From: Umbelopsis ramanniana AG
Lineage: Eukaryota; Mucoromycota; Umbelopsidomycetes; Umbelopsidales; Umbelopsidaceae
Assembly: GCF_025399195.1 (NCBI RefSeq)
Contig: NW_026252113.1
Span: 226,532-290,531 of the forward strand
Reading direction: 5' to 3'
DNA: 64,000 bases
The notes under the pieces were generated by a model that saw only the letters and a list, made by a program, of their open reading frames with translations, did not search any database and was not told the origin of the DNA. Numbering within the stretch: position 1 is the first letter of the stretch; each line of letters begins with the position of its first letter. Shown here piece after piece: positions 21,500 through 32,903 of the stretch. Position numbers and translations under genes: made by a program.

Positions 21500-23144
21500 A
21501 TGGTTCAAACCGTTCCTTGCAAGTACAAAACCGGCAAGGTTTTGGGCAATGGTACTTATGCCACCGTGAAAGGTAAAGCACTCTAGCCCCCGCTCGCGTC
21601 TAAGCGTCGAAACTAACCAACCCCCCACCCCCAATGCCAATCTTTCAGAGGCAATGCACGTAAGTGAACTGCTCAGTCATCGAGAAATTAGTCCCCATTC
21701 TTCACGCTGACTTGTTCTTAAACTGCATTAGATCGAAACTGGCAAATACTATGCTGTGAAAATCATTAACAAAAGATTGATGGAAGGTCGTGAGCATATG
21801 ATTCGTAATGAGATCAATGTGCTGAGGAAAATCTCTCAAAATCATAAGAACATTTTAAGTCTGGTTGACTACTTTGAAACTCTTAATAACTGTAAGCTTT
21901 GTTGTCCGCTTTATCCATGCTGGTTTACCCACCTTTGCTCACCCTTCTTGAAACCCCCCAACCACATAGTGTACCTGGTGACTGATCTTGCTCTGGGAGG
22001 AGAGTTGTTTGACCGTATCTGTCAAAAGGGTAGCTATTTTGAGCGTGATGCTGCTCATCTTGTCCGAGTCATCGTCGAAGCGGTTGCATACTTGCATGAT
22101 AATGGCGTTGTGCATCGTGGTAAGTTGTGATATGCGAGTAAAAGCTGTTCTTGGGATTGCGCAGTTTTGGGTATACAGATCATGAGTTTCCCATTGTTCT
22201 GACTGTCATCGTTCTTTCTTGATTATAGATTTGAAAGTAAGACAGGATCTATTTGACTGAACTTCTTGATGCGTTTTCAGTTGTGTCTCATGCATTCTCT
22301 GTCCATGTTTTAGCCCGAAAATCTCTTGTTCCGCACACCTGATGAAGACTCCGATCTACTTATTGCGGATTTCGGTCTTTCACGCATCATTGATACTGAC
22401 AAATTTCACGTTCTCACTACCACTTGTGGTACACCTGGTTATATGGTAAGTTGTTGAGGCTTATCGGTGTGGATGGATTTTCCATACCAGCATAGTGTTA
22501 TTTTCACCACTCTGGGATATTAAAACCCCCTCCCCCCTTTTTTTTCATAGGCTCCAGAGATCTTCAAGAAGACTGGCCATGGTAAACCAGTGTAAGCCAG
22601 CGATTCATTGATTGTTCAGCTTCAACCCATCACCTCACACTTCTTTTACCTTGCCATCAGAGACATGTGGGCTATTGGAGTCATCACTTTCTTCCTTCTT
22701 TGCGGTTATACACCTTTTGAACACGACTCTAATATCGATGAGATGCACGCTATCATGCATGCCCAGTACAGCTTTGATGAGCAATTCTGGCATGGCGTCA
22801 GCCCCCAAGCAAAAGACTTCATAACCAAACTTTTAACCATTGAGCCTGATCTCCGACTCACAGCCCACCAGGCATTAGAACACCCATGGTTGCAAGTTGA
22901 AGTTAAGCCTTCTGCTGAGGAGGGTAAGGACTTGTTGCCCAATGTTACCAAGAACTTCAACGCTCGCCGGACATTCAAAAAGGCCGTCGATATGGTTCGC
23001 CTATCGCAATACCTCGGACACAAGCATGCAGCTTCCATGGGCGGTGGTAAGAGCCGACTCGACAGCACGCATCAGGGTGTGCAAGATTTGGATGTACAGC
23101 CTGTACAGGAGGGCTTGGAACAAGTGCTCATGACGACTGACTAG
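21500..23144 (+). CDS. calcium/calmodulin-dependent protein kinase (CaMKI/CMK type)
   Basis: Eight exons, 21500-21572, 21649-21659, 21732-21891, 21970-22119, 22229-22236, 22314-22445, 22551-22591 and 22661-23144, give about 352 residues. Kinase motifs in order are the glycine loop (LGNGTYATV), VAIK-equivalent Lys in YYAVKII, HRDLKPENLLF, ADFGLSR, the activation-loop Thr in LTTTCGTPGYMAPE, and DMWAIGVI. After the kinase domain, NFNARRTFKKAVDMVRL resembles the autoinhibitory and calmodulin-binding helix of CaMKI. It phosphorylates Ser/Thr targets in response to calcium in the cytosol. Two exons are micro-exons of 11 and 8 nt; the 8-nt exon supplies part of the HRDLK motif, so both must be spliced in for activity. 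Confidence 0.92.
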
Positions 23145-23328
23145 AATTTTTGAATCCCCCTTCCTCTCACCGCCTCTTTATCAACCAACCAGTTCTATTC
23201 CTGTTACTATATTGTTTTCCTCTCCTTCGCCAAATGTCTCTATTTCTCATACTTTACTATACTTGTCTTTATGAAATGGAGTGTTATTTGATACAATGAA
23301 GCCACTGTGGTTTGTTTTTATATGCAAT

Positions 23329-23601
23329 CTACGATGCCGCCGACTCGTCTTTTTGTTGCTCCTGTTTTTCTTGTTCTCGCCGCCGTCGCTCCGCTGCCTC
23401 TAACATGGGGTTAGCTGGCCTTTCGCCGCTCGGTGCTGCGGACGAGCCTACCCGCCGGCCGTGGTGCATTCCTGCAAATGGCGCAGAAGTGGATGCAGTG
23501 GGTTTTTTTGGCTTTTTCTTTTCCTTCTCTTTGGTTTCTTGTTGTTGTTGCTGCTGTGATGTTCGTGAATTCTGCGTTCGTGTGCGTACTGTGAATGACA
23601 T
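23329..23601 (-). CDS. small hydrophilic hypothetical protein (90 aa)
   Basis: A single-exon frame convergent with the CaM-kinase gene. The protein starts MSFTVRTRTQNSRTS, has a poly-Gln run, a Lys-rich stretch (KEKEKKKPKKP), a GMHHGRRVGSS segment and a charged helix (MLEAAERRRREQEKQ). Low-complexity composition means function cannot be inferred. The ordered segment PANPMLEAAERRR in the middle favours a real protein over chance. Confidence 0.45.
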   Translation of the reverse strand: MSFTVRTRTQNSRTSQQQQQQETKEKEKKKPKKPTASTSAPFAGMHHGRRVGSSAAPSGERPANPMLEAAERRRREQEKQEQQKDESAAS

Positions 23602-23871
23602 TCTCAGCAGTGTTGGTTTGAGTGAAAGTGTGGGTTACGGTCACGTTTCGTCGCTACAAATTTTTACAGCGTCCGGGTTCCCTTATGAAAGACACAGAGC
23701 AGCTTCGACCAAAGACTTTCTCCCGCCCATGTTAACGCTTTGCTATATGAATAAATACCACAGATATAAGTACAGTTTCGTTTTTATTGTTCAAATTAAA
23801 CCTTGTGATGCTGCTGCCTTCCCTTGGATTTACTTATACACACTTGAAAAATGAAGCGTTCTTCGCAACAC

Positions 23872-25146
23872 CTACGCTTGAGAACCCTCACTTAACCACT
23901 TGGGTCGAGCTTCCTCCATCTCAGCTTTAGCCTCTTCGATCTCCTTCTCGGTATTTTCAATCATCTTCTCCACAGGAAGGATCTCAAACTTGCCCTTGCC
24001 GAAACCGACCATGGTGGAATCAGAGTGTTGGATCATCTTGAGCATGGATGTTTTGGCCCAGTAGCTGTACATCTTGGTCAAATACTCCTTGTTGTCACCA
24101 TTATGTACAGGATAGGCTAGAATGCGTTTGTCTTCCCAGTCAATGGTATCGCCTCCCACGCCAAATTGTCCCACCACGTCGTTAAGGTACATCTGCTCAG
24201 CGTTATGAAGCACTCCCTTCTGACCATATCCGATTTTCCAGAACGGTTCTGTCACATCGGCATTGAGCCAGGAGCCGTTGTTGAGCCATTGTTGGTATCC
24301 TTCTCTATCCGGTTCCCATTGCAAGAAGAACGGATCGTCCTTGTGCGCGGCCAAGACGATGGTTCTCTCCTCGTCTTCGCCTACCTTAAATTTCGCTATG
24401 TACACGGGCCAGTAAAGAGGATAAGCTGCGGCGAACTCTAGTTGGACGTCGTTCATTTGGTAATTAAACTCTTTGCCTTCGATAACCGTGTCATTCACAA
24501 CGTCGACTCGGTCAGCAATATCAAGGAGTGGGCTGACGCTGAAAGGAATGACTTCGATATCTTCGACGTCTTGGTACATACTTGGCGAAAACGGGACAGC
24601 ATCTTGAATGTCTTGGTTGTGAGGTTTACCAAAGGATACGTAATGCAGAGGGTCGAATACAAACCCCGGCCAATAGCTATCAAATGCCATGCCCAGCATG
24701 GAATTTTGCATATCCTTCTCATCATTTCCCATATTGGATTGCAGCGCCGTTCCTTTTCCAGAAACTGCAATATCAAGGTACCAGAAGGGCAGGTAAGCCT
24801 TGCGTAGCTCGAGGTCTTGCGCTTTTTCGTCAACTTTGGGTTTGGTGCGAGTTATGGCCTGGTGTAAGAAGAATAAGCACCCTAAACAATTGTATTCAAT
24901 GTCCTATACCAAATGCCTACATACACTTCCGAGAATTTTGAAAAAGCTAGCAAACGTGTGCTCGTTCACATAGGCAGTAAGGTCGATCAGAGAGCGTGCC
25001 TTTTCTTCTGACAATTTGAAGGGCAGTGCATGAATCTTGCTGTGTGGATTGCTTTGACTGAACAAGCGTGGTGTCGTGGCTAGTCTACGAACGCTCTGTA
25101 GCGCCGGGCGTGCAAGAATACGAGGGGTTCGTGGAATTCGAAGCAT
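23872..25146 (-). CDS. probable mitochondrial protein of unknown function
   Basis: Exons 25146-24925 and 24858-23872 give about 402 residues. The N terminus (MLRIPRTPRILARPALQSVRRLATTPRLF) is rich in Arg, Leu and Ser without acids, a classic mitochondrial presequence. The body is acidic with many aromatic residues (AYLPFWYLDIAV, DSYWPGFVFDPLHYV, YPLYWPVYIAKF) and closes with a long charged helix (EKEIEEAKAEMEEARPKWL). I recall similar uncharacterised fungal proteins but no named family. It diverges from the RNase H2B gene with only 135 bp between start codons. Confidence 0.75.
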
Positions 25147-25281
25147 GGTCGCCAGGGTGGGGAAGTTGAGAAGGTGTGACTGGGATCACGTTTCGCGTCT
25201 GGCCTCTCCGCGACAATTTTATACAATAAAAAAAAAAGGAAGCACGGCAGATGACGACAATTCATTAAACAATCACAACAA
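25147..25281. promoter_or_regulatory. compact bidirectional promoter
   Basis: Only 135 bp lie between the divergent ATGs of the mitochondrial-type protein and RNase H2 subunit B, so both promoters must sit here. I see no clear TATA box. Confidence 0.45.
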
Positions 25282-26872
25282 ATGGCAAGCCAGTGGGTAG
25301 CCATTCGACCCAAAGAACCTGAACACGCCGGTATGTACATTTAGGCGATATGTTCTGCGGTTTAACCGAGATCTACATCCTACATCGATCTAACTGACAG
25401 CGACCAACTACAGGTGCGTCCGTCAGCATTCAGGCACCCCATCCTCGTACAGGTACTTCACAGCCAAAAATATGCAAAAATCCTGGAGAGTACTCAAGAG
25501 CTAACATCGATAATCTCGTATCGTACAGGTGATCCTAGTCGATACGTACTGCAGCAGGATGGTGTGTTGCTCGAAGTGCAAAAGGTCGAAGCCGAACACA
25601 AGCAAAGTTGGTTGATAGGAAACTCCGTTCAAAAAAGTACATACCTCATTGCTGCTATACCATCTGTCTCGTGTTGATTTTAATTTAAAATTGATGGTTA
25701 GATGGTGTATTGTACATGATGACGCCGATGGATCCATTGTTCGTACTGTTGCCAGTACTGGCCGAAACACGCAAGAAGGTAAAGTACTAACATGATAGTT
25801 TCAACGCTCAGATCCGTCCACACTCCCCTAATCGTATCCTTCTCTAAACCAACTCTAATCTTTCGTCGAATTACTGTCTTCGCTTCTATCAGTCGGCAGA
25901 ATCAGATGGTAGATTTGTTCAATATGACAGCATATTTAGTGATGCCGACGATGACCAAAGATATCAGAGCTTGCATCGTTTGGCTGATATACCCGGTCTA
26001 CCAGCGCAGCTTGGCCATCTCTGTGATCAACAAGGTGAGTGGATTTTCTCGTCTGTAGAGCGCTGTTGATTTGCGCCCCTAACATAGTGTGGAACTGCAG
26101 AATATATGAAAGGCGAATTCGTATACAGACTGAATGAAGACAAAACATTAAAGTGGCTTCGGCTTAAGGTAAAGCAGCTAATCAGCCATTGTATTACGAA
26201 GACATTCCAAAGTCTTACAGATTTCTATGCACTTTTGCTTCTCTCTTCAGGTGGAAGCGGTGGCAGATAATGTTGAAAAGATGCCTATCCTACTTCAATT
26301 CATTAATGAGCAGCTGTTTGACATTGATGCACCCCAGACGGATACAAGCATTAGATCTGGTAAGAAGCTCGCAGAATGGATCCCCATGAATCAAAATTAA
26401 TTATCTAATCGTATATCACATTTTTTTGATGTTTATTTATGTAGACGCCTATACTTGGGCCGGAATTCAAGTGGTTTCAGAGTACATAACAGATGCATGG
26501 CAAGAAAAGCTTAACCAAAGCTATAGGTAAGCATTAGTTTATAACTCTCTTTTATACTTTCTTTCAAAGGTTAACAACTTACATACAGCTTGACCAACTT
26601 GAAGAGCCAAGTCGAAGAGCACAAAAAGAAACAGGAGATACAGTTTCAAAACTATGTAACGCACGATCCTACAGAATTTGCCAAAGCCAAGCGAGAGGCA
26701 TCTGATTTATCTGATCAGGGTTCAAAGGTAATTATGGACAATGTTATCAAATGGTGGCACATGTATTAACATTAGGCATTAGAAACCCAAGCTCTCTGCA
26801 GGACAGAAGACGCTTGCCAAGGCAAATATCAAAGGCATGAAATCTTTGGCTTCCTTTTTCGCCAAAAAGTAG
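25282..26872 (+). CDS. ribonuclease H2 subunit B
   Basis: Ten exons, 25282-25330, 25414-25452, 25529-25636, 25702-25778, 25893-26034, 26101-26168, 26251-26359, 26445-26526, 26589-26727 and 26783-26872, give about 300 residues. It matches human RNASEH2B along its length: HKQSWLIGNSVQK, YMMTPMDPLFVLLPVL, a Cys-containing CDQQ segment, EDKTLKWLRLK, and the C-terminal AKANIKGMKSLASFF, which is the PCNA-interacting (PIP-like) motif. Subunit B is a non-catalytic scaffold of the nuclear RNase H2 heterotrimer that removes ribonucleotides and RNA-DNA hybrids. The acceptor of exon 6 (26101) was chosen over nearer AGs because only it keeps the family reading frame. Confidence 0.9.
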
Positions 26873-26933
26873 ACAATAAACTTTCCCCATCTGACTCCGT
26901 AATCATCGTCCCTTTTTTTTTTGTTGCCGGATC

Positions 26934-28654
26934 ATGAGGATTCGCACAGTTACTGCCTTCGTTGCCTTAGCGCCCGAGTATGAAGACTCACGCTCTGCTT
27001 GGGAGCCGTTATTTCGCCAGGCAGTAGACACCATTACTATTGCAAAGGCTGCTCTTGAGGCCAAAGGTTACGAGGTGCAAACCACTCGCATTGCAACCAA
27101 CCCATTCCCGGAATTCACCCGGCATGACACCGTGGAAAACGCATGCACCATTCTTGACGACATCTGCAGTGACCTGGGTAAGCGTTTGAGCTTTATGGCT
27201 TGCTTCCCGAGCGCTTTCAACTCAACTGCTTCCATTAGGCATTATGATGTTGAACATTGGCCCCGCTTCGGATGTCGACATTATTGCTCGAATCCCTCAC
27301 CTTATCGCGGTATGATATATATATTTTTTTGGCTACCTGTTCAACTTAAGGTCAAGTAGACTGTAGATCCGCTGTATCATGGCTTGCTAAACGTCGCCTG
27401 TTCTCCAGTCCACAAAACATTTATCCATGTCGAGCACCATCCCTATCAAAGCCAACGGGGTAATTGACCAGGCGGTGAGTACAATTGATTTGTAGTTGTT
27501 AGATACTCAGCCAGAACGCTTATATCTTTTCGTCACTTGGCCTAGTATGCCATTCAAGGTGCAAAGGTTATCAATGCCATTGCAGATCATTCTCCAGACC
27601 TTAATTTCCGCTTCTGCGTATCGGCAAACACAAAGCCAGGCATACCGTTCTTTCCAGTTGGCTATGGCCCATCGTATGTCAAGGGTTCCGCATCGCAAAT
27701 ATCGTTTTCCCTAGGTTTAGAGTGTTCGGATTTGGTGGTAGTTGCTTTTGAGCGTGCAAGAAAAGACGGCCCTGCCCAAGGTGACGATCAAGACCCCTGG
27801 GATTTGGCGGAAAATTATTTACGAGTGAGCAGTCGGTACATCATACTGTTTTCCGTTTTCCTTCGTTACTGATGGCCCTCCCTGTAGCATGAAATGGAAT
27901 CTGCATGCAAGCCAGTGGAGCAGTTGATGCAATCGCTGGTATGCCCTGCTTCCTATACCGGCATTGATGTTTCCGTTGCACCAACGTGTGGATCCGACGC
28001 CATAAATACGAGTCTTGTCACTGCGTATGAAGCTGTTATTCCAAAGTTTGGCGGCGCCGGCACGTTGACCATTTCAGCCATGATAACTGGTGTCTTGAAG
28101 ACTTTGGATGTCTTGGTACGTTACAAGGATATCGCTCCTACTTTTTTTTTGTTTGATCTGCCTTGGCTAATATGGCGTGGCGTTTTTGATTGTTAGAAAT
28201 GCGGTTACTCAGGGCTCATGTTGCCTATCATGGAGGATGCTGGGCTAGCCAAGCGGTTTGCCGAGAGGACGTATTCCGTACAAGAAGTCCTTCTCTATAG
28301 CACTGTGTGCGGATGTGGTCTGGGTAAGTGAAACAGTGGGTATGAAGTTGGGGCATTTGAGTGTTTCTAAATTTCAAATCGCTATTCAGACTGCGTACCT
28401 ATAGCTGGTGATACGCCATTGAAGGCGTTGGCAAACTTACTGGCTGATATGGCGACCCTTGCCTACCGAGTAAGCCTCCTCGTCGTTGCAACTTTGACAT
28501 CATTCCTATCTCTACTAACCACCCTCCCTTATTCCATCAGTTGAATAAGCCTCTGTCAGCTCGCATGTTCCCTTTCCCTGGACTGAAACAGGATATGGCT
28601 ACTGAATTTGATAATCCACTCCTTGTAAACACCAAGGTTGTCAAGCTCGAATGA
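26934..28654 (+). CDS. DUF711 / UPF0210 family protein
   Basis: Eight exons, 26934-27177, 27239-27309, 27409-27474, 27546-27824, 27888-28115, 28197-28323, 28390-28469 and 28541-28654, give about 402 residues. Family markers are MRIRTVTAFVAL at the N terminus, IMMLNIGPASDVDIIARIP, KPGIPFFPVGYGPSY, GIDVSVAPTCGSDAINTSL and CGYSGLMLPIMEDAG. The family is widespread in bacteria and archaea and present in fungi; its activity is not established. The structure has a glycyl-radical-like barrel in relatives from memory, which I would not rely on. It follows RNase H2B in the same direction after 61 bp, so one gene's terminator and the next promoter nearly overlap. Confidence 0.85.
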
Positions 28655-28766
28655 TAGAAAATATACTTTTTATTTATGAAGAATCTTTAGCGATCCCTCC
28701 AAACAAAAAGATATGGCAATATTAGAAAGTGACTATTTACAATGGTGTGAATGCACTTGGGTTTGT

Positions 28767-29006
28767 TCATTTGTTCGCTTGCTGTGTCTTTTGGATCTGA
28801 GGTTCACCAACAACTCCCTTTGGATCATTGTCGTCAACCTTGGTGATGTGTTCAGTATCTTGCCACTTTGCCTCCTTGGGTCTATCTCCAATGGACTCAA
28901 TCACCTCTGTGGCTTCAGCATTGCGAGGTCTGGCATGGAGAGCAGCGGAATTGGGTTCGCGGCCTATAGTGTGGGTGATTTTGACTTCGTTTTCTTGAGC
29001 AGACAT
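28767..29006 (-). CDS. small hydrophilic hypothetical protein (79 aa)
   Basis: A single-exon frame with a TATA box (TATATAA) about 40 bp upstream of its ATG. The protein is fully hydrophilic (MSAQENEVKITHTIGREPNS, then RPKEAKWQDTEHITKVDDND) without membrane segment or signal, suggesting a small disordered or stress-type protein. Family not recognised. Convergent with the DUF711 gene. Confidence 0.5.
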   Translation of the reverse strand: MSAQENEVKITHTIGREPNSAALHARPRNAEATEVIESIGDRPKEAKWQDTEHITKVDDNDPKGVVGEPQIQKTQQANK

Positions 29007-29045
29007 GTTGGGAATGTTGATGCAATGTTCTGGTTTGCTGGCGGT

Positions 29046-29053
29046 TTATATAA
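29046..29053 (-). promoter_or_regulatory. TATA box of the 79-aa protein gene
   Basis: On the minus strand it reads TTATATAA, about 40 bp before the ATG at 29006. Confidence 0.4.
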
Positions 29054-29726
29054 TTGATGTTTGGCAGGTTCTAACATCATATTTACTTCAAGATGACAAA
29101 AAAAAATACCGAGTTTCAGACGATAGGTTCGGTCTCCGCCTGTCAGATTTTGTGTTCTGACAATTCGACCAGAACACCCAACTTTTTTTATGGCCGGGCA
29201 GGCAGTAAAATTCCATGCCTTTCGATGGTAGAGAAAGATAGTTTAGAATGGGTAGTACCAACTTTAAGAACTGGACACTAAATGTCAGTCCGCCCTACTC
29301 TCTCCCTTGCTTTCTCTGATTCGTTATTGCATAACAGGTACTGAATAGGCTGCTGTCAAACTAACATTAAAAAACTGTAGTGTACCGATGCATCTGTCAA
29401 AGGCTGCTGGTCAAGCGTCATGGGAAAACGGTGTGTACAAAATTAGAGTTGGGGGAGGAATATCAGCAACATTGGAGCAAGCAGTTAAGCTCTGAAATGA
29501 CGTATTGCTTATGGTGTTTATAGGCATCGTGGTACTGCTCATTGGCCCACCACGAACCACTTTGCCAAATTGAATGAGTTGTTTTTTTTTCCCTCCCTGA
29601 GTTTTTTGGTGCAGAAAAAATTGCGCGGCTGTTATTGGGTAATAACGCGTCACGTCACACCTTTAAAAACTAGCGGGGCATTGTTACGGCGTTCGAAACG
29701 TTTCTCTTCAGTTCTTTTTATAAAAC
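29054..29726. other. divergent intergenic region
   Basis: It contains promoters of the 79-aa gene and of cyclophilin A. No coding frame is recognisable. Confidence 0.45.
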
Positions 29727-30554
29727 ATGTCTAACCCCAAGGTAAAATAGGTGGTTGAAAAGCTCAAAGGTGATGGTGACCATGGAAAACTCATATTGCT
29801 GTATTAGGTCTTCTTTGATATCTCTGCCGGTGGCCAACCCCTCGGTGTAAGGCTTTTAACCTATCGATTGGCTTGGTCGCGATCCTCTACTGACGTGTTT
29901 GCATTTTCAGCGTGTCGTTATGGAGTTGAGAGCTGATGTTGTCCCCAAGACCGCTGAGAACTTCCGTGCTCTCTGCACTGGCGAGAAGGGCTTCGGCTAC
30001 AAGGGCTGCAGCTTCCACCGTGTCATTCCCGTAAGTTGTCTTTTTTGCTATTATTATTTTTTTCCTATTTGGCGGGCTTGGGGTTGTTGATGGACCCGCG
30101 CCTTTCCGTGACTGGTAATTTCCGAACCCACATCCATGTTGTACTGACACGCTTTTTTTTTTTCTTATGCAGCAATTCATGCTCCAGGGTGGTGGTAAGT
30201 GATCTCAGTCTAGGCCATGTTGTATGCGAATGCATTGACTTATACCACTTTTTAGACTTCACCAAGGGCAACGGTACTGGTGGCAAGTCCATCTACGGTG
30301 AGAAGTTCGCTGATGAGAACTTCACCCTCAAGCACACCGGTCCCGGTATCCTCTCCATGGCCAACGCTGGACCCAACACCAACGGATCCCAGTTCTTCAT
30401 CTGCACTGTCAAGACCGCTTGGCTCGATGGCAAGCACACCGTCTTCGGTTCCGTCGTTGAGGGTTTGGATGTCGTCAAGAAGGTCGAGACCTACGGTAGC
30501 CAAACTGGCCGCACCTCTGCCAAGATCGTCATTGACGACTGCGGTCAATTGTAA
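29727..30554 (+). CDS. cyclophilin A (peptidyl-prolyl cis-trans isomerase)
   Basis: Exons 29727-29741, 29808-29846, 29911-30030, 30173-30194 and 30256-30554 give 164 residues, the standard size of cytosolic cyclophilin A. Motifs are [20 protein letters not shown], the catalytic Arg in [30 protein letters not shown] and the cyclosporin-contact Trp in [11 protein letters not shown]. There is no targeting peptide, so it is cytosolic/nuclear. It accelerates proline isomerisation and is the usual cyclosporin A receptor. Exon 1 codes for only five residues and exon 4 is 22 nt. Strong C-ended codon bias indicates high expression. Confidence 0.96.
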
Positions 30555-31550
30555 ATTGATTTCTGTTTAGTTTGCGATAAGATATAAAATTTGAGAAAAT
30601 CTCCCTTGCTTTGGGAAATTTTTATCATCGTTACAGTATGATGCTTGGCCGAAATCTAAGAATATGGTTGGTTTACGTCACTTACTACTAGAGCAATCAT
30701 GCTCCATCAGATAAGCCTTGACCACAAAGCTAGAGTTAAATGATTCCCTAGCTAAAGTGAGTGTGGTGTCAAAAGTCACCGATCGGCTGCCGGCCAAGTT
30801 TGCATTTTTGCTCTCTTGCTAAGTTCCACATACGTAAATTTCGAATGATGGCGACAAAACTGAGCACAAAGTATTTTGGCCCGGCAAAGGTGCCTTTCTG
30901 TCATCTTGGCTATGCTATAACTCTCCACAGCATCTCTATAATGCCCCATTCCTGCAAGTAGATCGATATAGGCTCTTACAGTTACCTGCCCATGTGTGTC
31001 ATTACAAAAAGATTCAACGCTTTTCTTTAGTAGGTCCCTCTTGAGTTGATAACTCGTAAGGTTTGTCTGCCGCTTTCACTCGGAGACCAGCGTGTAAATT
31101 TTCCTTGATGTCTCAGTCTGCAAGTATAGAATATCCCTACTACAATTGCGTGGCATGCGAGAAAAAATATTTCGAATATCCGAAGAAAACCTATTTCCCA
31201 ATTTGTCGGCCCAACCCTGTCTCCACTTGTGAAGCAATATTAATTCGGCGGGTTTTATCGATACACTTGTTATATTATGAGGGGGAAGCCACAAACCGGT
31301 GAATATTGAAACAATGTCATACAGGGTCGTTGGAGGCATTATATTGTGTTATCCGATGGCTCCATTGAACGCATAAAAGTGGGGCAAGGCAAATTACATG
31401 ACTCTACAAAGTTTAAAGTTTTTTTTTTTTTTGGAACGGTAGCGTTTGAGAAATATAAGTATTCAAATGTTTCTGGCGTTGGAATACTTGTAGGGGGATT
31501 TTTTCTTTAAGGAGAGGTTCTATGATACAGATTTAAAGCGAGGATGATGA
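30555..31550. other. 1 kb convergent intergenic region
   Basis: 3' flanks of cyclophilin and of the methyltransferase gene. Short frames only, none recognisable; a T-rich run lies near 31421-31432. Confidence 0.45.
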
Positions 31551-32903
31551 TTAGTCGTCGTCGGTGCCAGGTTTTTGGGCGAGTCCGAGAAAGCTGTGGA
31601 TATAAGTCTTGGCTCGCACAAACCGCGTGCTTATATTATCCAATGTGTGCTCATATTGTTCCATCGACATTTCAAAGTCATTCGCCACGATGGGAGCAGC
31701 TGCCTTCATGCCTCGAATGTAATCATCGCCAATGATTTCACTCAATCGACTTCCCCAGCCTAAGGGTGATTCGTTAACTTTTTCCATAATAATGGTGTAG
31801 CCGTTTCGTTTCAAAAGTGGTCCAAGCTTATGAATTAAATCAGGGTCTTGTTGGCGTTTCTGAAGAAATCGAGTAACTGACACATGTTGGGGTTAGCCGA
31901 TGTTGTCACCATAGCCCCCCCCCCTAACCTCTCTTTGCTCACCTCTGGTCGAGTAATCTTGAATAGCAACGTCATTGTGCTCTGCAAATAACTACAGTTG
32001 ATGGGTTAGATGAGTTTGATAACGCATAATGAGCGTCCGCCCATCCAAAACAAGCATATCGTTCCTTACCCGAATATCAGGCTCCATGACCTGGATGTAA
32101 CCGCCTGGTTTAAGGACTCGCATCACGTTTTTGTAAACCGTATCCCATTCATCAAAGCGAAATGCCGCCACCATGAGCCTATGTTTGGAAATGTTACAAA
32201 ATGTGACCGTGGGCGATTTTGTTCTTTTTTTTTCTGTTAAGGTGCCAAGCAGGACGTACCTTATTTGCACGAGATCGAATGTGTCTGATCGATAGGGTAA
32301 GTTATCTAACGCATCGCCTATTTTAAACGTTACATTGGGCGGTTTGATCATGGTTGGAAACGTAGGGGCGATGTCCATGCCATGAAATGTGGAGCTGGGG
32401 TATTCTGTCGCCAAGTCCAACAGCCATGTACCTTTTTTTTTAAAACAGGAAAAAAATTAGGATCCGATAATCGTTCACCCACAGTTATCTATCGGAGGGA
32501 TCAACATTATATTTTGCTTTTCCTTTTTTTCCTTACCTGGCCCACACCCTATATCGAGAACCATTGCTCCGTCTTGAAGTTTACTGGACAGTAAAGCTTC
32601 GTCTAGAAGATTACCACCGAGCCCGGCTTTGATTAGAAAATGCTCTTCATGTAAGCGATCGTTTTCTTCATCGTCCTAAATATCATGATTGTGGCCTTTT
32701 AATACTTTGGTGGTGGTGTCATTTGCATAAGAGTTTTCTTCATTTACCATTGGTAGAAAATACGTGGAACTAATGTCGTGGAAGGTTCGTCCTTGAATCA
32801 CTTGGTTGGATTTCTTTAGTTCGGATGGAGGAGGGACGAGAGGCTGCTTCGTGGTTCGACTTCGAGGCTCAACCGACGACTGTTTTGAAGGTGAGTTACC
32901 CAT
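31551..32903 (-). CDS. SAM-dependent methyltransferase (class I)
   Basis: Exons 32903-32748, 32675-32537, 32431-32260, 32178-32070, 31991-31943 and 31876-31551 give about 316 residues. Motif I is AMVLDIGCGPGTWLLDLA, with the intron between the second and third Gly codons; motif II is STFHGMDIAP, and NLPYRSDTFDLVQIR and VLKPGGYIQVMEPD are motifs III and post-I. The entry STYFLPMDDEENDRLHEEHF is typical of a fungal methyltransferase group expanded in Mucoromycota, whose substrates are unknown. The N terminus (MGNSPSKQSS) begins Met-Gly and could be N-myristoylated, an inference. The first intron was set at 32747-32676 because this joins the family sequence and removes a stop. Confidence 0.87.

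Noticed and set aside
32676-32747. In-frame extension of methyltransferase exon 1 (reading VNEENSYAND).
   Set aside because: It is the first intron: it ends in a stop at the acceptor, and removing it joins family sequence on both sides.
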